From JBOHRN01 sp050732775 (GTDB lineage Bacteria; Gemmatimonadota; Gemmatimonadetes; Longimicrobiales; Longimicrobiaceae), in the NCBI GenBank assembly GCA_050732775.1, contig JBOHRN010000055.1, forward strand, positions 52,137 to 116,136: 64,000 bases of DNA. The letters are read 5' to 3'. The position numbers were made by a program, and so were the translations under genes. The notes beneath the pieces are model-generated. The model had not been told where the DNA came from. It ran no database searches and was given only the letters and a program-made list of their open reading frames with translations. Below are positions 51,374 through 59,838 of this stretch, one piece after another (within the stretch, counting starts at the first letter, position 1; every line of letters starts with the position of its first letter).

Positions 51374-51415
51374 CTAGCACGGCCCGCCTTCCGCGAGGAA
51401 GGGCGAGCCGTGCTA
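51374..51415 (-). terminator. Strong hairpin after the DUF4382-like gene
   Basis: CTAGCACGGC and its complement close a stem of about 18 bp with one mismatch around GCGA. It lies 20 nt past the stop of the minus-strand gene at 51435. No T-run follows directly, so it may be a terminator of low efficiency or an mRNA 3'-end stabiliser. Confidence 0.55.
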
Positions 51416-51434
51416 GGGACCGGAGTCCGGGGGG

Positions 51435-52103
51435 TTACTCGTCCGTGTTGGCGGCGCCCGCCCGCAGCACCGGGTTCATGATGATGGTGCCGCTCGCGCC
51501 CGCGGCGGTCACGTTTTGCACCGAGGTATCGGCGTCGAAGACCACTACCACCGTCTCCCCGTCACCTTCGCTCACGGTGAACGTCGCGTCGGGCACTTTG
51601 ACGCCGGTCTGGTCGGCGCTGGGTATGAAGAGGTCGTACTCGACCCCGGCGTCGAAGCTCTGCGGCCCGACCTCGACCCCGGTGTTGAAGGTGATGGAAG
51701 CCCCCTCCACGAAGAGGCGCAGATTCCCGTACGTCCCGGCGGGCAGGTCGCCACGGGCGATCTGAATGCCCCCGTCCTCTTCGCCGGGTAGGTCCAGCAG
51801 GTCGATCACGGCGGTCTCGGTCAGGGTGAGGGAGATCCACGCCCCCTCCTCCACGTCGGCTTCGCCTTGGGGCAGGGCGTCCACCCCGGTGAGGGTGACC
51901 TCGATCTGCTCGACCGAACTGAGCGAAACATTTCCGAGCGCGCTGTTCGCGAGCAGCTCCGAAGCTAGCGCGCTCGCCACCGGTGCCGAGCCACCCTGGC
52001 TGAGGAGAACTTCGGTGTCACCGCCAGCTACGCCGAAACCCCCCTCGCACGCGGCCAGCCCGGTAGCGACGGCCAGCGCCGCGATGGTGTGTGTCCTTTT
52101 CAT
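51435..52103 (-). CDS. DUF4382-like lipoprotein
   Basis: 222 aa with lipoprotein signal (AVATGLAAC, lipid Cys about residue 19). The pattern fits DUF4382: VEQIEVTLTGVDALP, WISLTLTETAVIDLLDLPG, IARGDLPAGTYGNLRLFVEGASI and a later VVVVFDADTSV strand. These domains are beta-sandwiches found in outer-membrane or surface lipoproteins, function unknown. A strong hairpin follows its stop. The gene is isolated, 78 bp before rsgA's end. Confidence 0.78.
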   Translation of the reverse strand: MKRTHTIAALAVATGLAACEGGFGVAGGDTEVLLSQGGSAPVASALASELLANSALGNVSLSSVEQIEVTLTGVDALPQGEADVEEGAWISLTLTETAVIDLLDLPGEEDGGIQIARGDLPAGTYGNLRLFVEGASITFNTGVEVGPQSFDAGVEYDLFIPSADQTGVKVPDATFTVSEGDGETVVVVFDADTSVQNVTAAGASGTIIMNPVLRAGAANTDE

Positions 52104-52181
52104 CTTTCGAGCTCCTGAAGTAGGTACTCAACGGGGACCCTCCCCGCCTCGCCAGGAAAGACGAACCAGAGCGGGCGCTGG

Positions 52182-53093
52182 TCACACGGGTAAGGGGAGC
52201 CGTCGGTCGCCGGCCGGGTTTGCCAACATGCGCCGGTAGCTCTGGTAACGCTCGGGGGGGATGGTACCGGCGTCGACCGCCTCCCGCACGCGGCAGCCGG
52301 ACTCGTGGGTATGGGTGCAGGAGCGGTCGAAGCGACAACCCCCCAAGTGTGGTCTCAGCTCGGGAAAGTGGCGGTCGAGCCCGGCGGCGGGCAAAGCCCA
52401 GAGCCCGATCTCGCGCAGCCCCGGGGTGTCGGCCACGTAACCACCTCCGGGAATGGGGATGAGCCGGGCGGTCACGGTGGTGTGGCGGCCCTTGAAACCC
52501 GCTTCCCCTACCCGCAACCCCAACCCCGGATAGACGGAATTCAGGAGCCGTGACTTGCCTACCCCCGAGGGGCCCGTGAACACCGTCGTCCGGTCGTGCA
52601 GGACCCGGCGGAGGTCGGCGACCCCGCGCCCGTCCTTGGCGCAGGTTAGGAGTAGGCGGTAGCCGGCGTTTCGGTAAGGGGCGAAGCGTGACTCGACCAC
52701 TGCCGGATCGGCCAGGTCGATCTTGTTGACCACCAGAAAAGGTAATACACCGCTTTGCTCGGCCACCACCAGGAAGCGGTCGAGCATGAAGAGGTTCGGC
52801 TCGGGCCGGGCAGCGGCGAACACCACCGCGGCTTGATCCACGTTGGCCGCGATCGGTTTGGAGCGGGGGGCCCGGCCTGGCGCCCGCCGCACCAGTTCAC
52901 TGCGGCGCGGAAAGATCCGCTCGACCGTCCAACCCCCGTCCCCGCCAGCCACCTCCACCTCGTCGCCCGCCATCAGCGGTCCGACTCCGGCGCCCTCTCG
53001 CTTGAGCCGGCCCCTGAGCGACGCCACCACCACCCCCTCCCCCGTCTCGACCTCGTATGCGCCCCCCAGGGCGCAGAGGACCCTACCGGTCAC
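52182..53093 (-). CDS. rsgA: Ribosome small subunit GTPase RsgA
   Basis: 303 aa, circularly permuted GTPase that assists late 30S maturation. An N-terminal OB-fold is followed by the permuted order of motifs: G4 VVNKIDL, then G5, G1 GPSGVGKS, G2 region GRHTTVT and G3 DTPGLRE. The C-terminal zinc site is GGCRFDRSCTHTHESGC. It starts 5 bp after the stop of the sigma factor gene, forming rpoD-rsgA. The pairing of a growth-rate-linked GTPase with the sigma gene fits shared growth control. Confidence 0.96.
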   Translation of the reverse strand: MTGRVLCALGGAYEVETGEGVVVASLRGRLKREGAGVGPLMAGDEVEVAGGDGGWTVERIFPRRSELVRRAPGRAPRSKPIAANVDQAAVVFAAARPEPNLFMLDRFLVVAEQSGVLPFLVVNKIDLADPAVVESRFAPYRNAGYRLLLTCAKDGRGVADLRRVLHDRTTVFTGPSGVGKSRLLNSVYPGLGLRVGEAGFKGRHTTVTARLIPIPGGGYVADTPGLREIGLWALPAAGLDRHFPELRPHLGGCRFDRSCTHTHESGCRVREAVDAGTIPPERYQSYRRMLANPAGDRRLPLPV

Positions 53094-53097
53094 CGCC

Positions 53098-54009
53098 TCA
53101 CGCGGTCACGAAAGATGCCAAGGCGGGCCCCATGTCACCTTCCCGCAGCCGGCTCAGAGCCCGGTCACGGAGTTGGCGTATGCGCTCGCGGGTGACGCCC
53201 AAAACATCCCCGATCTCCTCCAAGGTATGTTCCCGGTTCCCCTCCAGCCCGAAGTAGAGACGCAGCACCTTGGCGTCGCGGGGGTTCAGCTCCCTCAGCG
53301 CGCGGTCGATGCGCTCGGACAGGATGCGCTCTTCCACCTCTTCCTCGGTCACCACCGCCTCGTCGGTTATGAAGCGGTCCATGAGCTGGGAGTCCTCGGT
53401 GTCGCCGATGGGGGCGTCGAGCCGGATCTCCGAGGCGTTCAGTGTCTGCAAGCTGCGCACGATCTCTACCGACAGACCAGTGGCGGCGGCGATCTCCTCC
53501 ACGCCGGGGTCGCGGCCTAGCTCCTGCTTGAGTTGCTCCCTTTCCCGAAAAATCTTCGACAGGTCGGACGCCCGGTTGAGGGGCACCCGCACGGCGCGGC
53601 CTTGGGTGGCCAGGGAAGCCAGGATCGCCTGCCTGATCCACCACACCGCGTAGGAGATGAACTTGACCCCCTGGTCGGGATCGAACTTCCGCGCGGCGGT
53701 TACCAGCCCCACGTTCCCCTCCTGGATGAGGTCGGACAAGCTCACCCCGCGGTTCTGGTACTTCTTGGCCACCGAGATCACGAAGCGCAGGTTGGCGCGC
53801 ACCAGGGCCTGCACCGCCTCCTCGTCTCCGGCCAGGGAGCGGCGCCCGGTCTCTATCTCCTCCTCGGGGGTGAGCAGACCGTGGGTACTCACCTCCTTGA
53901 GGTACTGGTCCAAGCTAGACCGGTCCTCAAAGCCGTTCCCGAAGGTGGGCTCTACGGTACCCCGCTGGCGGCCGCGCCGCCTGGTCTTCCTAGTCGCGGT
54001 AGCGATCAT
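53098..54009 (-). CDS. rpoD: RpoD-type sigma70 factor, short form
   Basis: 303 aa. Region 1.2 (SLDQYLKEVSTHGLLTPEEE), 2 (NLRFVISVAKKYQNRG, DLIQEGNVGL, KFISYAVWWIRQAI), 3 and 4 (LRLYFGLEG, HTLEEIGDVLGVTRERIRQLRDRAL) are present; region 1.1 is absent and the N-terminus is basic. Such short primary sigma factors are known in Bacteroidetes and relatives, so it could be the housekeeping sigma; a group 2 factor is the alternative. AGGTG precedes the ATG. The leader contains a promoter and an early terminator-like hairpin. Confidence 0.9.
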   Translation of the reverse strand: MIATATRKTRRRGRQRGTVEPTFGNGFEDRSSLDQYLKEVSTHGLLTPEEEIETGRRSLAGDEEAVQALVRANLRFVISVAKKYQNRGVSLSDLIQEGNVGLVTAARKFDPDQGVKFISYAVWWIRQAILASLATQGRAVRVPLNRASDLSKIFREREQLKQELGRDPGVEEIAAATGLSVEIVRSLQTLNASEIRLDAPIGDTEDSQLMDRFITDEAVVTEEEVEERILSERIDRALRELNPRDAKVLRLYFGLEGNREHTLEEIGDVLGVTRERIRQLRDRALSRLREGDMGPALASFVTA

Positions 54010-54074
54010 CTTTCACCTGCGCTTCCGGTACTCAACAGTTACACGCCTGGATTGTCGCCGCAAGATTTCTGCCT

Positions 54075-54109
54075 AAAAAAGCCCGGCACTCGACCTCTGA
54101 GTGCTGGGC
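54075..54109 (-). terminator. Terminator-like hairpin in the sigma-factor leader
   Basis: Minus strand GCCCAGCACTC (54109-54099) pairs with GAGTGCCGGGC (54091-54081), one mismatch, 7-nt loop, followed by six T (54080-54075). The core AGCACTC-N7-GAGTGC also resembles CIRCE, whose spacer is normally 9. It sits only about 7-35 nt after the predicted start of the sigma transcript. Confidence 0.8.
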
Positions 54110-54122
54110 GAAGGCAACCCTT

Positions 54123-54151
54123 ATAATACACTCTCCTTAGCGCTTCGTCAA
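54123..54151 (-). promoter_or_regulatory. Strong sigma70-type promoter for rpoD-rsgA
   Basis: Minus strand TTGACG (54151-54146), 17-nt spacer, TATTAT (54128-54123), each five of six. Predicted start near 54116, about 107 nt before the rpoD ATG. No gene lies in the 54110-54242 gap. Confidence 0.8.
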
Positions 54152-54242
54152 CAGCACGGTTGCAAGCCGCGTACCGGCGACGAGGCCCCGGAGTTCCCAG
54201 CCCGCCCGCGGGCAAAGTGCCGCCAACCGTGCAAAACGCCTC

Positions 54243-54689
54243 TTACTTCTTCTTACGCCGGGTGTGCACCACCAGCACCGGACACGGCGACCGATCCAGA
54301 ATGCCGTGGGTGGTGCTACCGATTACCAGTTGGCGGATGGTACTGTGGACCTCGGTGCCCACCACCAAGTAGTCGGCCGCTGCCTCGCTAGCAGCCCGCA
54401 CGATCTCGTCCACCACGCCCCCCTCGCCGATCTCTATCTGCACCTCCCGGCCCGCGAAGTTGCGGCCGGCGAACTCTTGCATGCGCTCCTCTACCTCGGC
54501 GATGATGTCGGCCCGCACGCTCTCCTCGTCCACCCCGGCCGAGGCGGCCACGCTGGCAACGGTTTCGAGCTCTCCGGCCACGTAGAGCAGCACCACGGTG
54601 CCGCCAGTGTGTTCGGCCAGCCGAGCCGCCACCCGGGCGGCTTCCCCGCTGGGTGACTCGAGACGGCTGGCGAAAAGGATCTTGATCAT
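54243..54689 (-). CDS. Universal stress protein (UspA family)
   Basis: 148 aa from the ATG at 54689; a longer upstream reading is a shadow of the transporter. Usp fold: IKILFASRLESPSGEAARVAARLA, then VGTEVHSTIRQLVIGSTTHGILDRSPCPVLVV. The ATP loop G-x2-G-x9-G(S/T) is only partly kept: VIGSTT is present but the first Gly pair reads GTEVH, so nucleotide binding may be altered. It follows the SLC13 transporter by 14 bp on the same strand; Usp domains often regulate ion transporters. Confidence 0.9.
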   Translation of the reverse strand: MIKILFASRLESPSGEAARVAARLAEHTGGTVVLLYVAGELETVASVAASAGVDEESVRADIIAEVEERMQEFAGRNFAGREVQIEIGEGGVVDEIVRAASEAAADYLVVGTEVHSTIRQLVIGSTTHGILDRSPCPVLVVHTRRKKK

Positions 54690-54703
54690 GACGGATGTAC
54701 CCC

Positions 54704-56500
54704 CTAAAACGGAAAGAAGATCGGGATCACCAGAGTGGCTGCGATTACCAGCATAAAGTTGAGTATGGCCCCCACCCGGAAAAAGTCGCCGAAGCGGTAC
54801 CCCCCGGGTCCGTAGATAAAGGTGTTGGTCTGGTACCCGATGGGCGTCATGAAGCTGTTGGAGGCGGCGATCATCACGGCGAACACGAAGGGGAGGGGAG
54901 ATACGCCGAGGGTTATTCCGGTAGCTACCGCGACCGGCGTTAGCACCACCGCGGTAGCGTTGTTGCTGATGGTTTCGGTGAGTAGCGAGGTGAGCAGGTA
55001 GAAGGTCGCGAGGATGCCGTAAAGGCCCAAGGGGGCGGCCAGGTCCAGCAAGTTGAGCGCCAAGAATTCGGCGGTCCCTGAGTTTTGCATGGCTATTCCC
55101 AGGGGGATAATGGAGCCGAGCAACACCAGTACCATCCAGTCTACCTCTTCGTACGCTTCGTCGGGCTTGAGGCATCCGGTCAGGAACATCGCCACCACGC
55201 CCAGCAGGGACGAAACCAGTATGGTCACCACCTCGAGCGCGGCCAGCAAGACCACCAAGATCATGATCGGAAGAGCTAGCTTGATCTTCCGGGTCCGCTT
55301 GGCGCGCAGGTCCACCGTACCGAGGAGAGCCAGGTCGCCGCTCTTGTGCAGTTCCCGCAACGCCGGCGCCGGCCCCTTGATGAGGATGATGTCGCCGGCC
55401 TCGAAGCGGACTTCGCCCAGGGGCTCGTGAACGATCCCCCCGTGCCGCTGCATGGCCAGGACGTTTACGCCGTAGCGGGTGCGGAAGCTGAGTTCGGGGA
55501 GGGTCCGCCCCAGGACCGGGGAGCGGGGCGGGACGATCACCTCGGCGAGCCGGTCGTCCCCGTTACCCTCCTCCAGCTCCTCGCCTTGCTCTGCCAGAAG
55601 CTCGGGTATATGGCCACGGATGCGCAGGTCGCCGCTCTCCTCGATCTGTGCTATGTCCTGGATCTTTCCCTGGGCCAGTAGCAGGTCTCCCGCCCTGAGG
55701 ACGGTTCTGCCCCGGGGAAAAGAAATTCGCTCGCCCCCCCGCTCGATGCCCACGATCTGGAGCCCGTAGCTGTCGGCGAAGCGGAGGTCAGCCAGGGTCT
55801 GGCCGACCAGCCCGGAGTCTCCGGTAACTACCAGACCGGTGAAGAATTCACGCAGCTCGAAGCGGTCGATGAGGCCGGGAGCCCCCTTTCGGGTGGGCAC
55901 CAGCCAGCGGCCCACGGTGAGCAGATAGGCCACGCCGAGCGCCGTCAGGATGAGCGCAGGAGGAGTCGGCTCGAAGAGCCGGATGCGCTCCAGCCCCAGG
56001 TCCAGTACCAGCCCCGCCACCAACAGGTTGGTGCTGGTACCGATGAGCGTAAGGGTGCCGCCCAACTGGCTCCCGAACGAGAGTGGCATCAGTATCCGCG
56101 AGGGGGCCACCCCTTTCTCTCGCGCGAGCCCGAGGACCACCGGCATCAGAATGAGCACCGCCGCGGTGTTGTTGATGAAGGCGCTGATGGGGACGATGAC
56201 GATCAGGATCAGGGTCACCAGCCGTAGCTCGCTCCTGCCCGCGAGCCGCCCGATCCACCTTCCCAGGATGTCTACCGCGCCGGTTCGCAGGAGTCCCGCC
56301 GAGAGGATCATCATGGCAGCCACCGTAACCGTGGCCTCGTTGGCGAATCCGCTGATCCCCTCCTGGGGGGTGACCAGTTGGGTCACCATCAACGCTGCCA
56401 TCACCATCACCCCCACCACGTCGACGCGGATGCGGTCCCACACGAAGAGGGCGAGAGCTCCCCCCATTATGCCTAGGGTGAGAGCGATCTCCGCAGTCAT
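54704..56500 (-). CDS. SLC13/DASS-type transporter with two TrkA-C domains
   Basis: 598 aa. About ten hydrophobic helices split by a cytosolic pair of RCK_C (TrkA-C) domains at about residues 215-410 (LADLRFADSYGLQIVGIERGGE, LPELSFRTRYGVNVLAMQRHGG). The transporter halves carry the paired re-entrant motifs FINNTAAVLILMP and SNNATAVVLTPVA of the divalent anion/Na+ symporter family. Substrates in the family include sulfate, dicarboxylates and arsenite-type anions. The Usp gene 14 bp downstream suggests nucleotide-linked regulation. Confidence 0.92.
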   Translation of the reverse strand: MTAEIALTLGIMGGALALFVWDRIRVDVVGVMVMAALMVTQLVTPQEGISGFANEATVTVAAMMILSAGLLRTGAVDILGRWIGRLAGRSELRLVTLILIVIVPISAFINNTAAVLILMPVVLGLAREKGVAPSRILMPLSFGSQLGGTLTLIGTSTNLLVAGLVLDLGLERIRLFEPTPPALILTALGVAYLLTVGRWLVPTRKGAPGLIDRFELREFFTGLVVTGDSGLVGQTLADLRFADSYGLQIVGIERGGERISFPRGRTVLRAGDLLLAQGKIQDIAQIEESGDLRIRGHIPELLAEQGEELEEGNGDDRLAEVIVPPRSPVLGRTLPELSFRTRYGVNVLAMQRHGGIVHEPLGEVRFEAGDIILIKGPAPALRELHKSGDLALLGTVDLRAKRTRKIKLALPIMILVVLLAALEVVTILVSSLLGVVAMFLTGCLKPDEAYEEVDWMVLVLLGSIIPLGIAMQNSGTAEFLALNLLDLAAPLGLYGILATFYLLTSLLTETISNNATAVVLTPVAVATGITLGVSPLPFVFAVMIAASNSFMTPIGYQTNTFIYGPGGYRFGDFFRVGAILNFMLVIAATLVIPIFFPF

Positions 56501-56531
56501 TACCGGCGGCTCCCCAAGCGAGCGCGCTCTC

Positions 56532-57062
56532 TCACGGAGCGGACCCGCGCCGGGCCAGCCGCTCTTGCCGCCGCCCTTGCCCCTCTTGGTAGCGGCGCTT
56601 CTGCTCGTCTGTCTCGGCTAGCACCGGCGCCACCGCGGTGGGACGGCCCTCGGAGTCCAGGGCCACAAAAGTGGCGTAGCAAGAGTTGGTGTGCCGCTCC
56701 TCGCCGCTGACCGGGTTATGGGCAAACACCTTGGCCCCCACCTCCATGCTAGTGTGGCCGGTGTAGTTGACCGAGCAGTGCACGATCACCAACTCTCCGA
56801 TGTAGATGGGCTGGTTGAACTCGACGCTGTCGATGCTCTTGGTGACCACCGGTCGGCCCGCGTGCTTCATGGCGCAGAACGCCATCGCCCGGTCCGCGAA
56901 CGAGAGCAGGGCGCCGCCGAAAAAGGTGCCGGCCACGTTCTGGCTGTGCGGCTCGGCCAGGTCGGCGAAAGTAACCTGTGAGGTGCTGACCGGGCGCGGC
57001 ACCCCGGTGTCGCCGGGGTTCTGCTGCAGATAGATGGGGGCTGGCTTGAGGATGGGTGCCAT
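56532..57062 (-). CDS. Acyl-CoA thioesterase, hotdog fold (YciA/ACOT-like)
   Basis: 176 aa from the ATG at 57062 (an upstream start at 57155 is less likely). The hotdog domain contains NVAGTFFGGALLSFADRAMAF, TKSIDSVEFNQPIYIGELV, VNYTGHTSMEVGAKV and ATFVALDSEGRPT, matching hexameric acyl-CoA thioesterases that release free fatty acids and CoA. The C-terminus is Arg/Gln-rich (EQKRRYQEGQGRRQERLARR). It is 31 bp before the transporter on the same strand, so these may be cotranscribed. Confidence 0.92.
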   Translation of the reverse strand: MAPILKPAPIYLQQNPGDTGVPRPVSTSQVTFADLAEPHSQNVAGTFFGGALLSFADRAMAFCAMKHAGRPVVTKSIDSVEFNQPIYIGELVIVHCSVNYTGHTSMEVGAKVFAHNPVSGEERHTNSCYATFVALDSEGRPTAVAPVLAETDEQKRRYQEGQGRRQERLARRGSAP

Positions 57063-57181
57063 CGGCTCTCTGGCTCTTTCTCTCGGCTGGGAAGCGAGGA
57101 GAGAAGATGGGGAGCAGAGGAAGTGGGGGAAAGGGGGTGCCGGCCGTACTAGCACAACCCCGTCCGAGCCGGGTGGGGAAT

Positions 57182-59743
57182 TTAAGCCCGTCCTTCGGTG
57201 ACGGCGGCCCTGCCCGCGTCGTCAAGGGCGGGGAAGCTGAGCCGCCCTTCCCGCAGGGAGGCCCCCACCAGGGCAACGGGGAGAACTTCGTCGATAGACT
57301 CGGCCAGCTTTACCTCGAGGGCGGCTAGGGCCTCCTCGGGCATGTCTTCCAGGTCGGGTTCGTTCTCCTTGGGTATCACCACCGTGCGGACCCCAGCCCG
57401 GTGGGCGCCCAGGAGTTTCTCCTTGACGCCGCCGATGGGGAGCACCCGGCCGGTGAGGGTAATCTCTCCGGTCATGGCCACGTCGGCGCGCACCGGTTGG
57501 TTCGAGAGCGCCGAAACCAGCGCCGCCGCCAGCGCCACCCCGGCCGAGGGGCCGTCCTTGGGGATGGCCCCGGCCGGGACGTGGACGTGAATCTCGGTGC
57601 CCCACGCCTTGCGCGGGTCGATGCCGTAGCGGACGGCGTGGGCCCGGGCGTAGGTGAGGGCGGCCCGGGCCGACTCCTTCATCACTTCGCCTAACTGGCC
57701 GGTGAGCACCAGGGTGCCGCCGGGGCGGGTGGCGGCGCCCTCCCCCGCCTCCTCGACCGGCAACGACCTGATGGGAGATACCGACACCTCGATGAACATG
57801 ATGTCGCCGCCCACCGGAGTGTAGTACATACCGGTGGCCACCCCCACCCGGTCCTCCAGGCCGGCCCGCTCGGGGTGCACGCGGGAGCGGCCCAGGTAGC
57901 GGCGCACCCCCCTGGGACCCACCCGCACTCGTCTGACCTCGCCGCCGGCGATGCGGCGGGCCGCCTTGCGGGCCAGCTTGCCTAGCTCCCGCTCCAGCTG
58001 GCGCACGCCGGCCTCACGGGTGTAGCGGGAAATCACGCTCAGGACGGCGCTCTCGGATACGGCCATCTCGCCCGGCTCCAAACCGGCCTCTGCGCGCTGG
58101 CGGGGCAGCAGGTAGCGCTTGGCGATCTCCAGCTTCTCCCCTTCGGTGTAGCCGCGGAAGTCCACCGTCTCCATCCGGTCCAGCAGCGGTGGGGGGATGT
58201 TCTGGAGGTAGTTGGCCGTGGCGATAAAAAGAACCTCGGAGAGGTCAAACGGGACCCCTAGATAGTGGTCGGTAAACTCGTGGTTCTGGGCCGGGTCGAG
58301 GACTTCGAGCAGGGCCGCCGACGGGTCTCCCTGCAAGGAGACACCGAGCTTGTCGACTTCGTCCAGGAGGATTACGGGGTTCTTGGAGCCGGCCTGGCGG
58401 AGCGCCTGCACGATGCGTCCGGGCAGGGCACCCACGTAGGTGCGGCGGTGGCCGCGGATGTCGGCTTCGTCGCGGATGCCACCCAGCGCCAGCCGCACGT
58501 ACTTGCGGCCGATGGCGCGGGCTATCGATTTGGCCACCGAGGTCTTGCCCACCCCGGGCGGGCCGATAAAGAGGAGTATCGGTCCCTTGGCGGTGGCCCG
58601 GGAGCGGGCTTCGACCGCGCCCGCTTCTCCACCTCCGGTGCTACCTCCGGCGCTGGGGCCGTTTTCATCCCCCCCCTCTTCTTCGGCCTCTTCTTCGGCC
58701 TCTTCTTCGGCCCGCCTCGCCGCGAGCTGGCGGACCGCCATGAACTCGAGCACCCGGTCCTTGACCTCGCGCAGCCCGTAGTGGTCTTCGTCCAAAACCT
58801 TCTGGGCCACCGACAAGTCGAGCTTGTCCTCGGTCCTTTCACTCCACGGTAGCTCGGTAACCGTCTCCAAGTAGGTGCGGATGACCTGGTACTCGGCGCT
58901 CTGGGGGTTGGCGCGCTCGAGCCGCCCCAGCTCCCTCTCCACCTCTTCCAGGGCGGCCGGCGGCAGCCCCAGGGCGTCGACGCGCTCCCGCAGCTCGCGC
59001 ACCTCGCTCCCCTCCTCGTCCTCGCCCAGCTCCTTCTGGATCGCCTTCATCTGCTCGCGCAGGAGCATCTCCCGCTGGCGCTCGCCCAACTCCTCTTGGA
59101 CCTGTTGCTGGATCTCCTCTTGGGCCTCGAGCAAAGCGATCTGCCTTTCCACTGCCACCAGCACTGCGCGCAACCGGCCTTCCACCTGTGAGGTCTCCAG
59201 GAGCTCCTGCTTGGCGGCGGTCTCCAGCTCCAGGTAGAAGGCGACCAGGTCGGCGAAGGGGCCGGGGTCGCGCACCCCCTCCATGAACTGGCGTAGCATC
59301 TCGTCGGGAATGCCGCGCTGCTTGCCCAACTCGGCGGCGCGCATGCGGACCTCCCGGTAGAGGGCCTGAAAGCCGTGGCTCTCGGGCTGCTCGGGTTCAG
59401 TCTCCGCCACCGGCCGGACGCGCGCGTGGAGCCCCTTGCCGTCGTTGGCCCGAAACTCCAGGATCTCTACCCGGCTCTCGCCGTGCAGTATGAGCTGCAT
59501 GCCCCCGGGCCCGCGCTGCACCTGGGCTACGCGGGAAAGGGTGCCCAGCCGGTACAGATTTTCCGGGTCTACCTCTTCCTGGTTCTCGCGCTGGGCCACG
59601 GCTACCATGCGGCGGTCTCCGGCCAGAGCTGTTTCCAGGGCGCGCAGGGTGTCGGGCCGGCCGGCCGAGATGGGTACGGTGACGCCGGGGAATATTACCG
59701 TGTCCCTCAGGGGGAGCACGGGGAGCAAGCGGGTATGATTCAT
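57182..59743 (-). CDS. lon: ATP-dependent protease Lon
   Basis: 853 aa from the ATG at 59743 (an ATG at 59779 is in frame). Lon degrades damaged and regulatory proteins in the cytoplasm. N-terminal substrate domain LPVLPLRDTVIFPGVTVPI, AAA+ Walker A GPPGVGKTSVAK, Walker B VILLDEVDKL and a serine-lysine protease domain with S733 (PKDGPSAG) and K776 (GGVKEKLLGAHR). Between the N-domain and Walker A is an extra acidic, Gly-rich stretch of about 45 residues encoded partly by a 12-nt tandem repeat. It is divergent from the NUDIX gene with 95 bp between. Confidence 0.96.
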   Translation of the reverse strand: MNHTRLLPVLPLRDTVIFPGVTVPISAGRPDTLRALETALAGDRRMVAVAQRENQEEVDPENLYRLGTLSRVAQVQRGPGGMQLILHGESRVEILEFRANDGKGLHARVRPVAETEPEQPESHGFQALYREVRMRAAELGKQRGIPDEMLRQFMEGVRDPGPFADLVAFYLELETAAKQELLETSQVEGRLRAVLVAVERQIALLEAQEEIQQQVQEELGERQREMLLREQMKAIQKELGEDEEGSEVRELRERVDALGLPPAALEEVERELGRLERANPQSAEYQVIRTYLETVTELPWSERTEDKLDLSVAQKVLDEDHYGLREVKDRVLEFMAVRQLAARRAEEEAEEEAEEEGGDENGPSAGGSTGGGEAGAVEARSRATAKGPILLFIGPPGVGKTSVAKSIARAIGRKYVRLALGGIRDEADIRGHRRTYVGALPGRIVQALRQAGSKNPVILLDEVDKLGVSLQGDPSAALLEVLDPAQNHEFTDHYLGVPFDLSEVLFIATANYLQNIPPPLLDRMETVDFRGYTEGEKLEIAKRYLLPRQRAEAGLEPGEMAVSESAVLSVISRYTREAGVRQLERELGKLARKAARRIAGGEVRRVRVGPRGVRRYLGRSRVHPERAGLEDRVGVATGMYYTPVGGDIMFIEVSVSPIRSLPVEEAGEGAATRPGGTLVLTGQLGEVMKESARAALTYARAHAVRYGIDPRKAWGTEIHVHVPAGAIPKDGPSAGVALAAALVSALSNQPVRADVAMTGEITLTGRVLPIGGVKEKLLGAHRAGVRTVVIPKENEPDLEDMPEEALAALEVKLAESIDEVLPVALVGASLREGRLSFPALDDAGRAAVTEGRA
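58676..58711. repeat. Three perfect 12-nt tandem repeats within lon
   Basis: CCTCTTCTTCGG is repeated three times without error. On the lon strand it encodes repeated Ala-Glu-Glu-Glu units in the acidic insertion. Copy-number change would add or remove four residues without a frameshift. Confidence 0.9.
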
Positions 59744-59838
59744 GGTCAGTATCTGTGTAAGCGAGTTTCCAAGGCGCATGTTCCTTGCCAAGCGATTATG
59801 AGCTTTTCCTGCCGTAACGGCACCAGGTTCTGCCGCTC

